DNA of 64,000 nucleotides from Cladopsammia gracilis (taxonomy: Eukaryota > Cnidaria > Anthozoa > Scleractinia > Dendrophylliidae), in the NCBI GenBank assembly GCA_022457155.1, contig JAJGOT010000114.1, positions 823,001 through 887,000 on the forward strand, written 5' to 3'. The notes beneath the pieces were generated by a model that was given only the letters and a program-made list of their open reading frames with translations, ran no database searches and was not told the DNA's origin. Both the position numbers and the translations under genes were made by a program. Below are positions 1 through 12,256 of this stretch, piece after piece (position 1 is the first letter of the stretch; every line of letters starts with the position of its first letter).

Positions 1-103
1 TATTCGATTGTGCATGACCTTTTCAAAGATTCATTCAAAGTCATATAACTTAACTTTAAGAACAAGCCGCTTTGGCGGAGAAAAAATTCAGCCTGTATGT
101 ATG

Positions 104-261
104 TACACCGGTTTTCCGTGGTGTGGACTCTTATTTACCACGATTTACGTCATCACATGGTCAAAATGTGAGGCGCAGCCGAGTGAGTCAGCAACAAATT
201 TTGACCATGTGATGACGTAAATCGTGGTAAATAAGAGTCCACACCACGGAAAACCGGTGTA
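104..261. repeat. Perfect 64-bp inverted repeat (foldback)
   Basis: Arms 104-167 and 198-261 are exact reverse complements around a 30-base spacer. The outer end reads TACACCGGTTTTCCGTGG. The exact match suggests a young foldback or MITE insertion. No transposase is visible. The open frame crossing it (8-220) is a by-product of the palindrome. Confidence 0.85.
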
Positions 262-1469
262 AATTTGTTTTTTACAACAATATTTAGAAAAAATACAATG
301 AAAAATCAGATTGCGAGTTTAGCGGCAATTGCATGTGGTAAAAACCCTTTTCGCGTGTACATGTATGTGGTGTGTGTATGTGTGCACGTTTGTTCACGTG
401 TATAAATGTAGAAAGTTATTGTTTACGCTGACTGTATTTTTTTCCTAAGCTAGTTGAAATTTGTAAATAGTGTTTTTTTGTTCATATGTTGTGTTTTTGT
501 AAATAAACGGAAAGAGAATTTCAAAAAAAAATCCCAAACAATTTAAGGACGCTAAATCCAGTTTGATGTATACTTTTTGTGATTGTTAGGGTAAAAAAAC
601 ATTACTTTCAAAGGGAAAAAAATTTACTTCGTGGGGAGTCTACACCAAGGGACGAACTAGGCCTTAACATGCTTTATAATAGTTTCCCGCACAAAATTAT
701 CATCAAAAGCTTTGCAAATTTTGAGATGCTAACACTATCTTTCACATATTCTTAAACAAAAACTATGAAATTGCATGATTTACTAGAAAAAGTGTGTGAA
801 GGACCCTATGCTTTTTTCTTCCAAAACGTTGGTCTTAACCACAGCCATTTTCTCTTGCCACAGGTCAATTCTTGCACAATATTTGCCATTCTTTCGATGC
901 ATATAAAACAATAAATATATTGACATTCTTAGGTTTAATCTCTTGAATTTGTATGATTATGGTTAAAAGGATTTTCGCGCGGTCGAGTAACGTCCTGCGA
1001 ATTTTCTTTCGTTGGAATATCTTGAGTTAATATTTTTTATTGCGGTTTGTTGGAAGGAATTATTTCATGTCCGACTAATGCCGTTCAACACGTTTTCCTT
1101 CGGTGGGGTCAACTTCGTCCCCAAGAGTCTCTCTTATTCTCGTCCCCTGGAGCGAGACAAAGGGGGGACTGGAAAAGAGTGCCTGGAAACGAGGTTGCGT
1201 TGGGATGCAATCGGTTAATGATTGTGCCTTGACTAGAGAAAGAAAGCGTGCGCTGGAGAGCGATGAATAGAGAGAGATTCATCAGTTTTTCATTAACTGG
1301 TCACATCACGTTATATTCGGTACTTACGGACACTTTGGGTGTTTCAATGGCCGGAAGGAACTGTCATTTACGTAGCTCTGATATTGTAAATTAAGACGAT
1401 AAAATGCGTAATGAATCGATAAAAAACATAACACAACATAACGCATAAACAAGAACGCAGCATATTCCA

Positions 1470-1497
1470 CTAAAGAAGGGCTAAGCCCGAAACGTCT
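1470..1497 (+). other. Stem-loop with hammerhead-like core (degenerate)
   Basis: The sequence reads CTAAAGA, then a GGGC-TAA-GCCC hairpin, then GAAAC. The order matches a hammerhead core (CUGAUGA, stem II, GAAA), but the first box differs at two or three positions. Five related stem-loops occur elsewhere in the window. It may be the terminal part of a retroelement. Catalysis is not claimed. Confidence 0.35.
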
Positions 1498-1928
1498 GGG
1501 ATATTTTTAAATTTTTGTCACACTTTTAAAATTAACTTTTTCATCATTCATTCAGTATCACAAGTACCACGCAGCTTTTGAACCTTTTTGTTCAAATATT
1601 GTGATATTTGAAAGGTGCTAAACAAAAACATCCTCTTAGTTGAAGAATTTAGTTCATCTGCTGTAAACTGTTTTTTTTCCAAATCAGAACTGATAACGAT
1701 CGAAGATCACCGCCCGCATATAAATTCATTTATATTAAAATTTTCACCAATTATGAAGTAATATGCAAGTTAAATGCCATCGAAAGCGAAGACACTGACG
1801 GACGGTCGGAACAAAGGCAGATATACTAAAATGCGTAAAAAAAAATAAACAAGACCTGTTTAGATGTCGATCGATTATCGATCGAAACATCAAAATTGCA
1901 GTTCAATTATATTTTTACTTACATATAC

Positions 1929-2297
1929 CTTATGTAGAGGAGAACGAAAATTCGCCACCATCACAACTCCTAGAATGCATGACAAACCAAACGGTAAAGC
2001 AAGCTTGTTAAACCACTTAATCTTGTGTAAAGCATCCTTCTCAAAGTCGCTTTGAAATCCTTCGAGTTGGAAATAACGACATGAAACCACAACCACACCG
2101 AACAACGCCACAAAGCTCATCAGAAAACCAAAGACGGATCCTTCTGGTTCAAATGCTGCCGTTTTACTAATGCTTGGTAAAAACGGGTACACCTGTTCTA
2201 ACGATACAGCTATAATATACGGAGTCAAGATTGTAACGCAGATCAAAAGAGGCCACAGCAATGGTAAGAGATGAACTGAGATAGAAAATGTCGCCAT
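1929..2297 (-). CDS. DRAM-family six-pass membrane protein, gene A, exon 1 (partial gene)
   Basis: First coding exon of a Frag1/DRAM/Sfk1-family protein; family members are lysosomal/endosomal membrane proteins linked to autophagy. It encodes 123 residues with three hydrophobic segments (about 8-30, 50-72, 97-118) and the family stretch TPYIIAVSLEQVYPFLP followed by SISKTAAFEPEGSVFGF. I chose the ATG at 2297 rather than the upstream one at 2369 because it matches the start and the 123-residue exon length of paralogues C and D. The exon ends in PLHK at a GTATAT donor (1928 and below), matching PLHE|GT in the paralogues. Exon 2 is not in the window. It is divergent from gene B, which starts 7.4 kb away on the other strand. 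Confidence 0.85.
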
Positions 2298-2514
2298 GGC
2301 TGTGGAAACGTCTTGTGAAAATACTTCAGCACGCCCGCAGGCACCGCTTGGTGTAAAATGTTTGGTCATTATCTCACGGCAATGGACATTGTCAATATAT
2401 CAGGAAATACATGATTGTATACGTATATTTATCACCAACTGAGTTTTGTTGTCATGACTTTCGACACGGCTCGTTTAAAAACTAAACCCGATATTGATTA
2501 ATTTAAGGTCGTTA

Positions 2515-2883
2515 AGGCCCTGTCACACTATTGCGTATGGGAGAAACGTATGAGTTGCGTATGAAAAATGCCCTTGAAAATACAGCGTTTGACCAGCGTA
2601 CTTGACGTATGAGTAACGTACCTCTAGCGTAACTCTCGCGTATTCAGCGTATCCCTAGCGTATGCTTAGCGTATAAACCATACGTCCGAATACGCACAAA
2701 ATTTTTAAGCATGCTTCTGCCTCGCCGTATGCCAGCGTATGCCACCGTATGCAACCGTGCCTGAAACGCATACAACCTATGCCTAACGTACCCCTAGCGT
2801 ATGTCAGCGTATACGAGCGTATGAGTGATATTTTTCATACGCTGGCATACGCTAGTACGATACGCAATAGTGTGCTAGGGCCA
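2515..2883. mobile_element. MITE filled with AGCGTATG subrepeats
   Basis: Terminal inverted repeats of about 24 bases (AGGCCCTGTCACACTATTGC at the left; the right end reads CACACTATTGCG inward) flank a body made largely of variants of AGCGTATG, roughly two dozen in both orientations. A TTA-like target site abuts the left end, degraded to TTG at the right. No coding capacity is visible, so it is non-autonomous. The TTA target is typical of PIF/Harbinger elements; that assignment is inference. Confidence 0.75.
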
Positions 2884-3942
2884 TTGGTGAAACATTTCCA
2901 TTAATAAATTCATAAGGAATGAAAACTGTTGATAGCTTTACACCTGCAGTATTTGGAAGCGATCCACTAATATTGACAATATTAGAGAATCATAGAAGCG
3001 CACTGGATTTTCTTTAAATTATTTACCCATCCACTGGCAAAGCGTTTACGTAAGAGAAGACAAAAGAAAGGAAAAAGGTTATCCCGGCCCGTCAAGATGA
3101 AGCTAATAACTCGCCTGAGAAAAAGTCCTGTTGTTATAAGCACAACCACGGAGTCTTACCGTCGTTTTGATTGTTAGCCGATCAAGATCGGGCGGGGAGC
3201 CTGCAAAGTAATGACCCGGCTGACCGCATCACTCTTACCGGGACATGTCTTTCCTAGAGCTCTGTGGTTACAGATTTGACCAATTGCGTGACGGGCACAT
3301 TAATTTATTTATTTCCCTTTGAAATAAAGTCAGCATGGAAAAAATAAACGATGAAATCGAACGACGCACGGCTTCGGTGTCGTCATGGCGTTCAAAACGA
3401 TTAGAATAAAATGTATTAAAAATACATTATTTTGAAATACATTTCACTCTTTCGAGTATATATAATTTGACAACAGAACACAAACTGTGAACGGGTGCTC
3501 AAGTAGAAACCGTTTCTTTCCTTCGAACGAAAGCTTTTAGATTTTTTGAACATCGACATACCCCAAGTTTAGCCGGAATTTCCAAATTTTTCAAATTTGC
3601 GAAACACCGGTCGCATAAGGAAACTTGATGTGATGACAGATTTTATCTATATCGTTCAAAGTAAGCTATATTAAAGTAACTTTCATTACAATTTTGCTGC
3701 ACAATGACTATCAAAGTAGTATTTTTCCGAGCAGAATTCCGTTGTCAAAGCAGAAGTTTGAGCAGGAAACGCCGCGATTTTTACGAGCATTGCCGGCCGG
3801 CAGAATACGCCAATTTACGAGCAGAATCCAAGCCTATAAACTCATGGCATGATGTCAACGAATAAAGCAATTAACATTTACGAAACAATTATTTACACGG
3901 CTACAAGTCTCAGAACGAAGCTCTTTAAATAATAAAACCTTA

Positions 3943-4375
3943 AGGCCGGCACACACTAGGGGACATGTTGCGGGGGACATGAAGCGGGGACATGTTGCAG
4001 CGACAGTTTTCCTCGTGTGACATCCCCGTTTTTGCGGGGACACAATTTTGTCCCCGCAACATGTTGCATGAAATTCAGCTGGTTTGAATTCGTGCGTCAT
4101 GAAGCGGGGACAAAATGACCCCCATTTCAATGTCGCATGGTGTGCACTGCTCTTGCAAACTGTCCCCGCTACAAAATAGAAATGAACCAATAAAAAATCG
4201 CAATTGATTTTCCCATGAGCATTCAGTAGCAGTCTTTCATGATTTTTATACCTCAATCCGCTTTGTGTGCACCAGCTTGCGTACTGTCCCTGCAACATGC
4301 GCCTTTGCTGTGCACACGAAGGGGCTTGTCCCCGCTTCATATCCCCGCAACATGTCCCTTAGTGTGTGCCGGCCT
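3943..4375. mobile_element. MITE with GGGGACATG subrepeats, TTA target duplication (copy 1)
   Basis: Inverted termini AGGCCGGCACACACTAGGGG are flanked by perfect TTA duplications (3940-3942 and 4376-4378). The interior reiterates GGGGACATGTTGC and its complement. Length is 433 bp. The 161-codon minus-strand open frame over it is an artefact of stop-poor subrepeats. The TTA duplication fits PIF/Harbinger. Confidence 0.85.
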
Positions 4376-4445
4376 TTAATCTATCTAACGTTAAAATATG
4401 AAAAAAATCCAATTTTATCACTTGCCGAGATGTGTTTGATTGTTA

Positions 4446-4707
4446 CAGACAGGCACTCTTAAGAGGTTTCATTTGAATGGTCACCATAGGATTTCCTCCA
4501 CAGACTCAAAAGTTAGAACAAATGGTACCATGCAAAAGTACTGCTGAAGAGGTTTCATTTGAATGGGCACAGACACCATAGGATTTCGTCCACAGACTCA
4601 CAATTTAGAACAAATGGCCGACCATGCAAAAGTACTGCTGATGAGGTTTCATTTGAATGGCCACACCACAGGATTCCGTCCACAGACTCAAAAGCACCAC
4701 ACTATAT
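4446..4707 (-). repeat. Three diverged units of the 88-bp satellite
   Basis: Reverse-oriented units share GAGGTTTCATTTGAATGG, CCATAGGATTTC, CCACAGACTCA and a run ending in CATGCAAAAGTACTGCTG with the regular array at 37021. Units are about 85-90 bp and more diverged than those at 37 kb. Confidence 0.8.
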
Positions 4708-6917
4708 GTCTCCATAACTGACTCTGGTAGTGAAAGGGTAAAGTTAGACTGCAAAACAGTCGGTTTTCCCTCTAGGGCTCAAGGGCCGGAGAAGCGCCGA
4801 AACTTGCGAGGACAAGCGCGACATGCTGAAACACGCTGAAATTGTTGTTGGACTACTCTTGTTACCATGAATAAGAGAATTTCTCGTTGTCATTAAACTT
4901 CGAAGGTAATAACTTGCTTTGAATAAGTGAAGCTGCAACTGAATTAAAATGATAGCGAATCTATTCAAATTAATATGGGCCGCGCCCTTTCACGTTTTCA
5001 CGTTCTTAAACTGCAGTTCGGACGGTTGAAGATGAAACTGGTTTGAGAAATAGTGCTGTTACCATAAGCGTACTGGAGTCTAATAACTCTTTTGATGTTG
5101 CGCGATAGATAACGCTGATGCATGATCAAGATCTAGAAATTAAACGCAACAAAACTGACTCAGCTGTTATTTGAAAACATAATTATATTTTTTGAGCTGC
5201 ACGTTTTGGGGCGCTATACAATTCTTTTGTTTTTTTTTTGGGCAGAAAGAACACTGCCTCCTACAACAGTTCCGAAGATGCCCGAACAACAACACCTGCT
5301 ACCAGGAGGAAGCACCTAACCCGTAAGAACTATGTAGGGTGGGGGGTAGGTGGTGGTTTGATGAATCTTAGCAACAGGACTATTCGAAAAAATTTTAAAT
5401 TTTACACATAAAAAGGGCGAATATTTCGTATATATGTTGTCGGTATCATCTGTCACACTACATGCATAGTCTTTAAATAAATGAATAGAAAGGTTTGTGG
5501 TGTCATGCAAACTTTACATTTGACCGTTTGCAAGAGAACATAACGTCTGATATTCAGCTACTTCCCTGATAACCTTCATTCAGTACTTTGTAGCACTTTG
5601 TAATGCCCTGCCGTAAAATGCCAGTTATAAGCCCCGCGGGGCTTAAACAAGTTCGTAATGGGTTTTCGGTTGGCTTATAGCTTATAAGCGGTGGGGCTTA
5701 TAAACGTTTATAAAAGTTTGGGAATTAACTGATAAGAAATCAGCTGTGACTAACAGCATTATCAAAATTCGTTTTCCCTCACTGGTCTTTAATTGAGCTT
5801 AAACGTCACAATAAATCGATTATTCCTTTCAATATCGTTCTGCACTCTACATGCCTTATAATTTCCTTATTTTCTGTTTGAAGTTGTACAGTATTCTGTG
5901 AAAAATATCAATGTCGGACCTTTTATAAACGCCGTGTTATCCCACATGCCGCATCGAACTAATTTCATAAAAAAAATCAAATCTGGTACGACTATTGCCG
6001 ACGTTTGATACCTGTCCTGCGCAGGACAGCTCCGTGCAGCACAGCAGTACAAGAACACGTATTGTCGCTGTCTTATGCTCAATAAAAGTCCTGTTTTAAG
6101 TTACACTGCAAAACAGTTGGTTTTCCCTCTAGGGCTTGGGGAAGAAGCGTGACACGCCGAAGCATGCGAGGAGAAGCGCGACACGCTGAAACACGCCAGG
6201 AGAAGCACCAACCGCACGCGTGAGCCTTCCCAGTCTCACTCTCCCTAGTCAAAGATGAGTGACATACGATCAAAACCAAAACAAACCATCTTACCAATCA
6301 CAACAGAAGCATAGACGAGCGCCAAGCGCCGGAAAGTGAGCACGAGCGAGGACGGTCGGTTTCAGTTTTACTTCTGATTGGTTGAGAAAATGGCACGTGT
6401 TTTTTTTTTACCAATCACAATGTAAGCATGGTAATGCAAAGTAAACGCCAATTACCTTCGACGATCAATTGGCGTTTTCTTTCTTTTAATTTGCGATTAG
6501 GTTGGTTGTACATTAGCATGTTCCAAGCGTTCAGCGCGCGAAGTAAAAAATATTACGAGTGTTGACGGAGGGCTCCCGACCTCATAATCTTAACGTCTGG
6601 AATAGGCTAGTTGTACATATCAATGGCTATTTTTACACTAGAAGACGCACAAATCGTCAGGACGGACAAGTCTTCTGATGATTTATTCTTCTAATATGAA
6701 CGACTCATCTTGACGGGCAAACAGACTCCTTCCATTAAACTTGCCTAAAACGATTGTGAACGCAAGAAGTCTGGCCGGCACTAACTCTAGCTTGGTAACC
6801 TTGCTTGTGGAAAAAAAATAAGGAAAATTTACATATAACGTATGTGCTTTCGTTATTCGGTCCAATTTTAATAAGTGCTAAAGGTGTGCTTGTTTTTCGG
6901 CTTTTGTTTGAGTTTGT

Positions 6918-7331
6918 AGGCCGGCAAACACTAGACATAAAGCGGGTACAAGCATCTTCGTGTGCACAACATATAGTGCACACGAGCGGATTGAGGTATA
7001 AAAATCACAAAAATCACTGAGGGTGCCTGCTACTGGAGGCTCATGTGCTAATCAATGGCGCGTTCTTATTGGTTCATTTCTATTTTGTAGCGGGGACAGT
7101 TTGCAAGAGCAGTGTACACGATGCAACATCGAAATGGGGGTCATTTTGTCCCCGCTTCATGACGCACGAATTCAAACCAGCTGAATTTCATACAACATGT
7201 TGCGGGGACAAAATTGTATCCCCGCAACAGAACTTTTTCGCAAAAACGGGGATGTCACACGAGGAAAACTGTCGCTGCAACATGTCCCTGCTTCATGTCC
7301 CCGCAATATGTCCTCTAGTGTGTGCCGGTCT
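6918..7331. mobile_element. MITE with GGGGACATG subrepeats (copy 2)
   Basis: Same family as 3943-4375 in the opposite orientation. The ends read AGGCCGGCAAACACTAG and CTAGTGTGTGCCGGTCT. The central segment around GGTTCATTTCTATTTTGTAG is shared with copy 1. The TTA duplication is no longer recognisable, so this copy is older or was rearranged. Confidence 0.8.
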
Positions 7332-7727
7332 TGAGGCGTTCGAGGTGACTTTCTCATCCTAAAACGTTATCCGTCTTCTAGTGTTAAAACGGCCAACGTA
7401 GCATATTCTACTTCATTTGAAGGTTTTAGAAAGACAGAACTATCATAAATATCTATCTTCTGAATTGTCCCCTCAATGTTACGGCGAAAGCAAAACTCCT
7501 CGACTATAGTACCGCTGCCAGTCCCACAGACATTTGACTTGGGTAAAAAATAATTGGTTTCATACACACTCAGAACTCAACTTACTTTCACTTTAGCTTT
7601 TAGTGATTTAACTTTCAACATCATTTAGAATGTTCATTAGTATTAAACAATTTTAAGCTAAGCGAATGCGCCAATAAGCAATTTCATTAAGGTCCTCACT
7701 GAGGGTCTTAATGAAATTGCTAAAATA

Positions 7728-9409
7728 AGGGACTGTGCAATAATTATCGGGGAAGGGGGGTTGGAAAACCAGAGGGGGGGGGGGGGGGGGGGGGCATGAA
7801 GTAAAATCAAAGCAAGGATAGGGGGGGCTCAAAGTAAAATAAGTCATTCAAGAGGAGGGGGGCTTAACATTTTATTTCAAGTGTTTATAGTTCTCACTGA
7901 AAGACATGATGATCTGTTCTGTGGCTGAATTGCAATTTCAATCTGTTGCAATACGATTATCTATTCTTCTCTATCTCTATAATATAGAGGCGAATATTGT
8001 GATAAAACGTTTCTGGCTTTTTAAATTTGAATAGCCCAATTTCGATATATTAAAATTCATCTTGAAACAAGACCACTGCGAGGCTTAGGGGAATGATAGT
8101 AAGGATTTATATGGTTTATTTCCCTAAGCCTCGTAGTGTTGTCTTTTTGTTTCAAGTTGAATTTTAATACATCGAAATTGTGCTATTGTCAACAACATTT
8201 GAAGAGTAGAATATAGTTATATACCAGTGCAAATATTTTGCCCTGGTGAAAATATTTTGCTCCAGTTCAAATATTTTGCACTGGTTCAAAATAAATTTGA
8301 ACCAGTGCAGACAAAATTGTACCAAAATCATAATTTCACTACAACATAGATAATTGTATTGCATAAGATTGAAGATGTACCTCAACCAGCATGGTCTTAA
8401 GGTGGTCAGACATGAGGGGTCATGTAGCAGGGACATGTCTCAGTGACATGTAGCAGCGACAAAAATTTGTGTAGTACACATTGAGGGACATGTAGCAGGG
8501 AGTGTAGCGGAGACATGTAACAGGGAAAAATTCATAGCGCTTGCACACCACATGAAAATGTCGCGGGGACATGTCTCAGGGACATGTTGCAGCGACACGT
8601 CCCCTCGTTTGAACTGATGCTATCATAATTGTGCAACACCAATTTTGGGGATATTTTGTCACCCGCGACGTGTCCCATGAAGTTCAACAAGTTGAACACC
8701 GTGAGACATGTCGCGGGGACAAATGTCCCTGAGACATGTCCCCGCGACATTTTCATGCGGTGTGCAAGCGCTATCATTTTTTCCCTGCTACATGTTCCCG
8801 CTACACTCCCTGCTACATGTCCCTCAGTGTGTACTACACAAACTTTTGTCGCTGCTACATGTCGCTGCGACATGTCCCTGCTACATGACCCCTCATGTCT
8901 GACCACCTTTAAGATCAGTGGAGGTAAAATGGCACTGGTTGCACGAGTTCTCCAGTACGCTCGTGGTGATCATTTTTGCATCCCACGAGAAACCCAAGAG
9001 CAGGTTAACGAGGAAATGAGTTCCAGTGCAAGCAACTCGGATTTACAATGAAGTGATTCAGAAGTGGAATCAGATGGCTTTGTCGAACACTGCTTCGAGG
9101 TCATGTTTGTTCCAGATATGGATGTTCAACAAGTAAACATGTATTATTGCTGTATATCCACGTCTGGAACAAACATTACCTCGTAGCAATAACAGGTGGG
9201 TGTATATTAAGAAAATGCTGGGTATTTGTATATAAAAGGTGTTTGAAGGGGGGGGGTCATACAAAATTTCTGACTGATCAGAGGGGAGGGGGGGCAATAA
9301 CTAAATTCAGTTCTTTTGAAGGGGGGGTATTACCTAATATTTTCCTACTTGAAGCCCATTTTCCCCGCCCCCCCCCCCCCCCCCTCCTGATAATTATTGC
9401 ACAGTCCCT
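7728..9409. mobile_element. 1.7-kb inverted-repeat element with G-tract termini, carrying nested insertions
   Basis: The left end AGGGACTGTGCAATAATTAT is mirrored by ATAATTATTGCACAGTCCCT at the right, with TA on both sides (7726-7727, 9410-9411). Each terminus is followed inward by long G runs (21 G at 7774-7794; 17 C at 9368-9384). Inside are a foldback at about 8037-8179, a complete TTA-flanked MITE at 8400-8908, and a short inverted repeat at about 9096-9186. No transposase is recognised. Confidence 0.7.
8400..8908. mobile_element. MITE with GGGACATGT subrepeats, second family, TTA target duplication
   Basis: Termini AGGTGGTCAGACATGAGG are exact inverted repeats with perfect TTA duplications at 8397-8399 and 8909-8911. 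The body is reiterated GGGACATGT plus AGC, CGC or TGC. The internal word is shared with the 3943 and 6918 elements although the outer ends differ. Open frames on both strands (8532-8906, 8629-9051) are repeat artefacts. Confidence 0.85.
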
Positions 9410-9646
9410 TACAAATGAAAGTGTCTTAAATAAATATTTCCTTCAATATGAACCTTGTTATCTTCTTACACTATTTGATCATTTCGTACATCAATTTGCA
9501 GTGTACATGCACACAAAATAATTAATTCATTCCATTATGAAGTAACAATATTATTGGCGTTAGATATAACACCTTGCAAACCCGGCAAGCCCGCGAAAAA
9601 TAACATTAACATTTTTTCATCGTTTAACAAAAACCATCATGGGTGA

Positions 9647-9656
9647 GCATGCGCAT
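9647..9656. promoter_or_regulatory. GCATGCGCAT motif upstream of gene B (NRF1-like)
   Basis: GCATGCGCAT lies 39 bases before the gene B ATG. The same ten bases occur 80 bases before the gene D ATG. The core resembles the palindromic site of NRF1-type factors, common in animal core promoters. No TATA box is evident. The match to a factor is inference. Confidence 0.35.
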
Positions 9657-9694
9657 CGGGGGTGTAAAATCGAAGTCCCACTTCTCCCGCCGGC

Positions 9695-10069
9695 ATGATG
9701 AAATTTTCGTGCGTAGTTCATCTTTTGCCAGTTCTCTATCCCCTTTTGATCTGCGTTACAATCTTGACTCCGTATATTATAGCCGTGTCGTCGGACCATG
9801 TGCACCCGTTTTTACCAAGCATTAGTAAAATGGCGGCCATTCAACCAGAAGGATCCATCTTTGGTTTTTTAATGACCTTTGTGGCGTTCTTTGGACTGTT
9901 AACGATCTTGTGTCGTTATCTCAAACTCAACGGAGCTGAAGGCGACATCGAGCAAAATACTCAAACATACAAGAAGGTGAAGTGGTTCAACAAGGTTTCT
10001 TTGCCATTTGGTTTCTCGTGTATCGTGGGTGTTGTGGTGGTGTTGAATTTTCGATCTCCTTTGGGCGAG
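9695..10069 (+). CDS. DRAM-family membrane protein, gene B, exon 1
   Basis: Encodes residues 1-125 of a 277-residue Frag1/DRAM/Sfk1-family protein. Three hydrophobic helices lie near residues 8-31, 51-74 and 99-119. The first loop carries DHVHPFLPSISKMAAIQPEG, matching paralogues A, C and D. The exon ends PLGE at a consensus GTAAGC donor (10070). Two ATG codons are adjacent; the second aligns with the paralogue start MKFS, so the first adds one residue. The exon joins in phase 0 to 16686. The family acts in lysosomal/endosomal membranes and modulates autophagy; for this copy that is inferred from similarity only. Confidence 0.88.
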
Positions 10070-12052
10070 GTAAGCTTGTCTTAACATTCACTAGTAATGT
10101 ATGTACAATTGAACTTCGCTGAAAGTTTTTAAACTTGTAAGTTAAAACTTAAAAGTTTAGGTCCCGACGGAAGGCAGAATTACGCATTTTCTCTTCATCT
10201 ACTTGCAGACAGCGCACAAACTGGACAAAACAATACAAATTAATAAATTAAAACTATAAAACTTTCAGTGACTAAATCGAAGAAAACCTAAGTGTAACAG
10301 GGAATTTTGAGTAGTTTAGCTCCGTGGTTGAGCGAGAGGTGTCTCGTTCTACTAACAGAGATCTATTACATCAAGTGGATCAGAACTTCGTTCAGGAGGA
10401 ACATATTGTTTTATTTGCTAATGTTGATTCATTCGGTTACAGGCAGAACTCAAAGCTTTTACTGAAAGACTTATTGTCATAAACGGGTTTTAGGCCTAGT
10501 ATTTGGACAAGTCGATTTCCCTAAAGACATAACTTTTCACACCTTCACAATCTAAAGCTCATTTCATATTCCAAAGGCTTTGTTCCACTACAGCACTAAG
10601 ACTTTCTTTATGATCACAACGGTTATGATATTTTCCAGGAGGAGAAAAATCCCTACATTTTTACTGAAAAATATACCGTAACATAAGTTCTAAACTGAAC
10701 TAACTGCCTAACGCGGACACCCGTTAACTGATTTTTAACTAATATTTTTTTTTGTTATAACTTATTATTGTTTCTCTTCCAGATTGAAACAATCTCATAT
10801 AAAATAAACTTTTTTGATTCGGATAATATTTTGGCTAAAGTCAGACTGTATTTACAATTAATCGACATTAAAAGGGCAGTATCACGAGGTTCCACGCGCG
10901 GCACTGTTCACTATTCTTGCACCAGAATTTTGGACATATCACCGTTAAAAGTGATTTTTTTCTTTAATGGATTTTTGATTTAACAATTACCTCCACTTCT
11001 CGACGGCCTTTTTGAAATTGCGGAATCAAACTTGAAAACGTTGGCCGAACGTTTTCAAGTTTCGACCTCGTGATACTGCCCCTTTAAAGTATTGCGGGGG
11101 TTTAAGTTTGCGGAACGGCTATCTTTTGTGTCTTGCGTGAATAAATTTTTGCGATTAGAGGAAACACCGATTTATCTTGCTGGGAAATAATTTCGCGTTT
11201 AATTGGAATTACAACATTTTCGCTTTTTGGCTGGTGGGATTTGAAGGAGTATTCTTTGGAAATTGAAAGAACTCCTCCCCCCCCCCCCCCCCCTCAGCTT
11301 TCCAGTTTTTCCACATGGCACCCCCTCATAAGGGTAACCTTTTTTGGATGACCCCCCCCCCCCCTCCAAAAAAAAAAAAAAAAGAAAGAAAGAAAAAGAA
11401 AAGAAAAGAAAAGAAAAACTCAGCTGGTGTTTCAAATAGGTACGTTTATAGCGTTATCTTGCTATTATTTTTAACTGTTACTTCTTTTACTTCCAATGAA
11501 GATGATTACAATTAAATATTTTTTGAAGTGTGCTTTTTATGGGATGAATATTCAAATGCATAGAAAGCTGCTTTTTGCAAATTAAGCTATGTAATGAATG
11601 AACAAACACGTGAAAATGGACAGCACGATCTTCTTTCGAAAAATTCAAATCTCCATAAGTTTCTGTTTGAAAGCAAAACGCGAACCATTTATAGCGCATC
11701 GAGGACCAGCTGTCTTCGATGAAAGAAATCATGAAACGACTGAATTTGGGCACGTCTTATAAACAATTCTCCAAAACTAACAAGACTCAAAGAAATAGTT
11801 AATCACAGATTGATATCAACATAACTTCCCATCGAAAAATGTAATTTGTTTTACCTTTAAGAAATTATTTACATCTCCGCTTCTTCAGTGAGAAACATCT
11901 CCCCGCATTGATTAAAATGTATGAAGTTCCTCGAAGCAAGATTTTATCCCTGAAAGCTCTTCTTTTTCCACTGAAGCGGCTTCTGAGTATCCCTTAATTA
12001 GTATCCCTGTCTTGAGTAGCAAACGGCGAAAAAATGCAGGAAAATAACGACT

Positions 12053-12256
12053 TTAAAGAATCTGACCCACCCAGTTTGCATTGCACGCTTCTATTATTGT
12101 TATGATACGGCTCTATTCCATATTTGGGCAAGCATATCACCTCTTGCACGGGTGAATTTCTCATCTACAATACAGTATGGACTTGCGGGGGCCCTGAAAA
12201 TGGCGAATGAAACAACGTAGGCGCGCAATGCAAACTGGATGGGTCAAATTCTTTAA
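12053..12256. mobile_element. Short inverted-repeat element in gene B intron
   Basis: Arms 12053-12088 and 12221-12256 are near-perfect reverse complements (outer end TTAAAGAATCTGACCCACCC) around about 130 bases of unique spacer. There is no coding content. Probably a MITE; superfamily undetermined. Confidence 0.65.

Larger units (their letters stand above)
1..1928. other. Left flank, probable intron of gene A; repeat-rich, no coding exon seen
   Basis: If gene A (minus strand, exon 1 at 1929-2297) has the two-exon structure of its paralogues, this stretch is its intron and exon 2 lies beyond the left edge. I see no minus-strand sequence here resembling the second DRAM exon. It contains a perfect 64-bp foldback at 104-261 and a hammerhead-like stem-loop at 1470-1497. 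The short open frames are not conserved or family-like. Confidence 0.5.
2298..9694. other. Intergenic region between genes A and B, packed with non-autonomous elements
   Basis: No host gene is supported here. It holds the AGCGTATG-rich MITE (2515-2883), two copies of a GGGGACATG-rich MITE family (3943-4375, 6918-7331), satellite units (4446-4707), a fragment with TACCGTAAAATG-type termini near 5605-5735, and a 1.7-kb element (7728-9409) with another MITE nested in it. Open frames of 60-160 codons here lie inside these repeats and switch frame between copies, so they are not genes. Confidence 0.6.

Noticed and set aside
3855..4340. 161-codon minus-strand open frame
   Set aside because: It lies over a TTA-flanked MITE made of GGGGACATG words; the related copy at 6918-7331 gives a different frame.
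8532..9051. Open frames on both strands (124 and 140 codons)
   Set aside because: Produced by GGGACATGT subrepeats of the MITE at 8400-8908.
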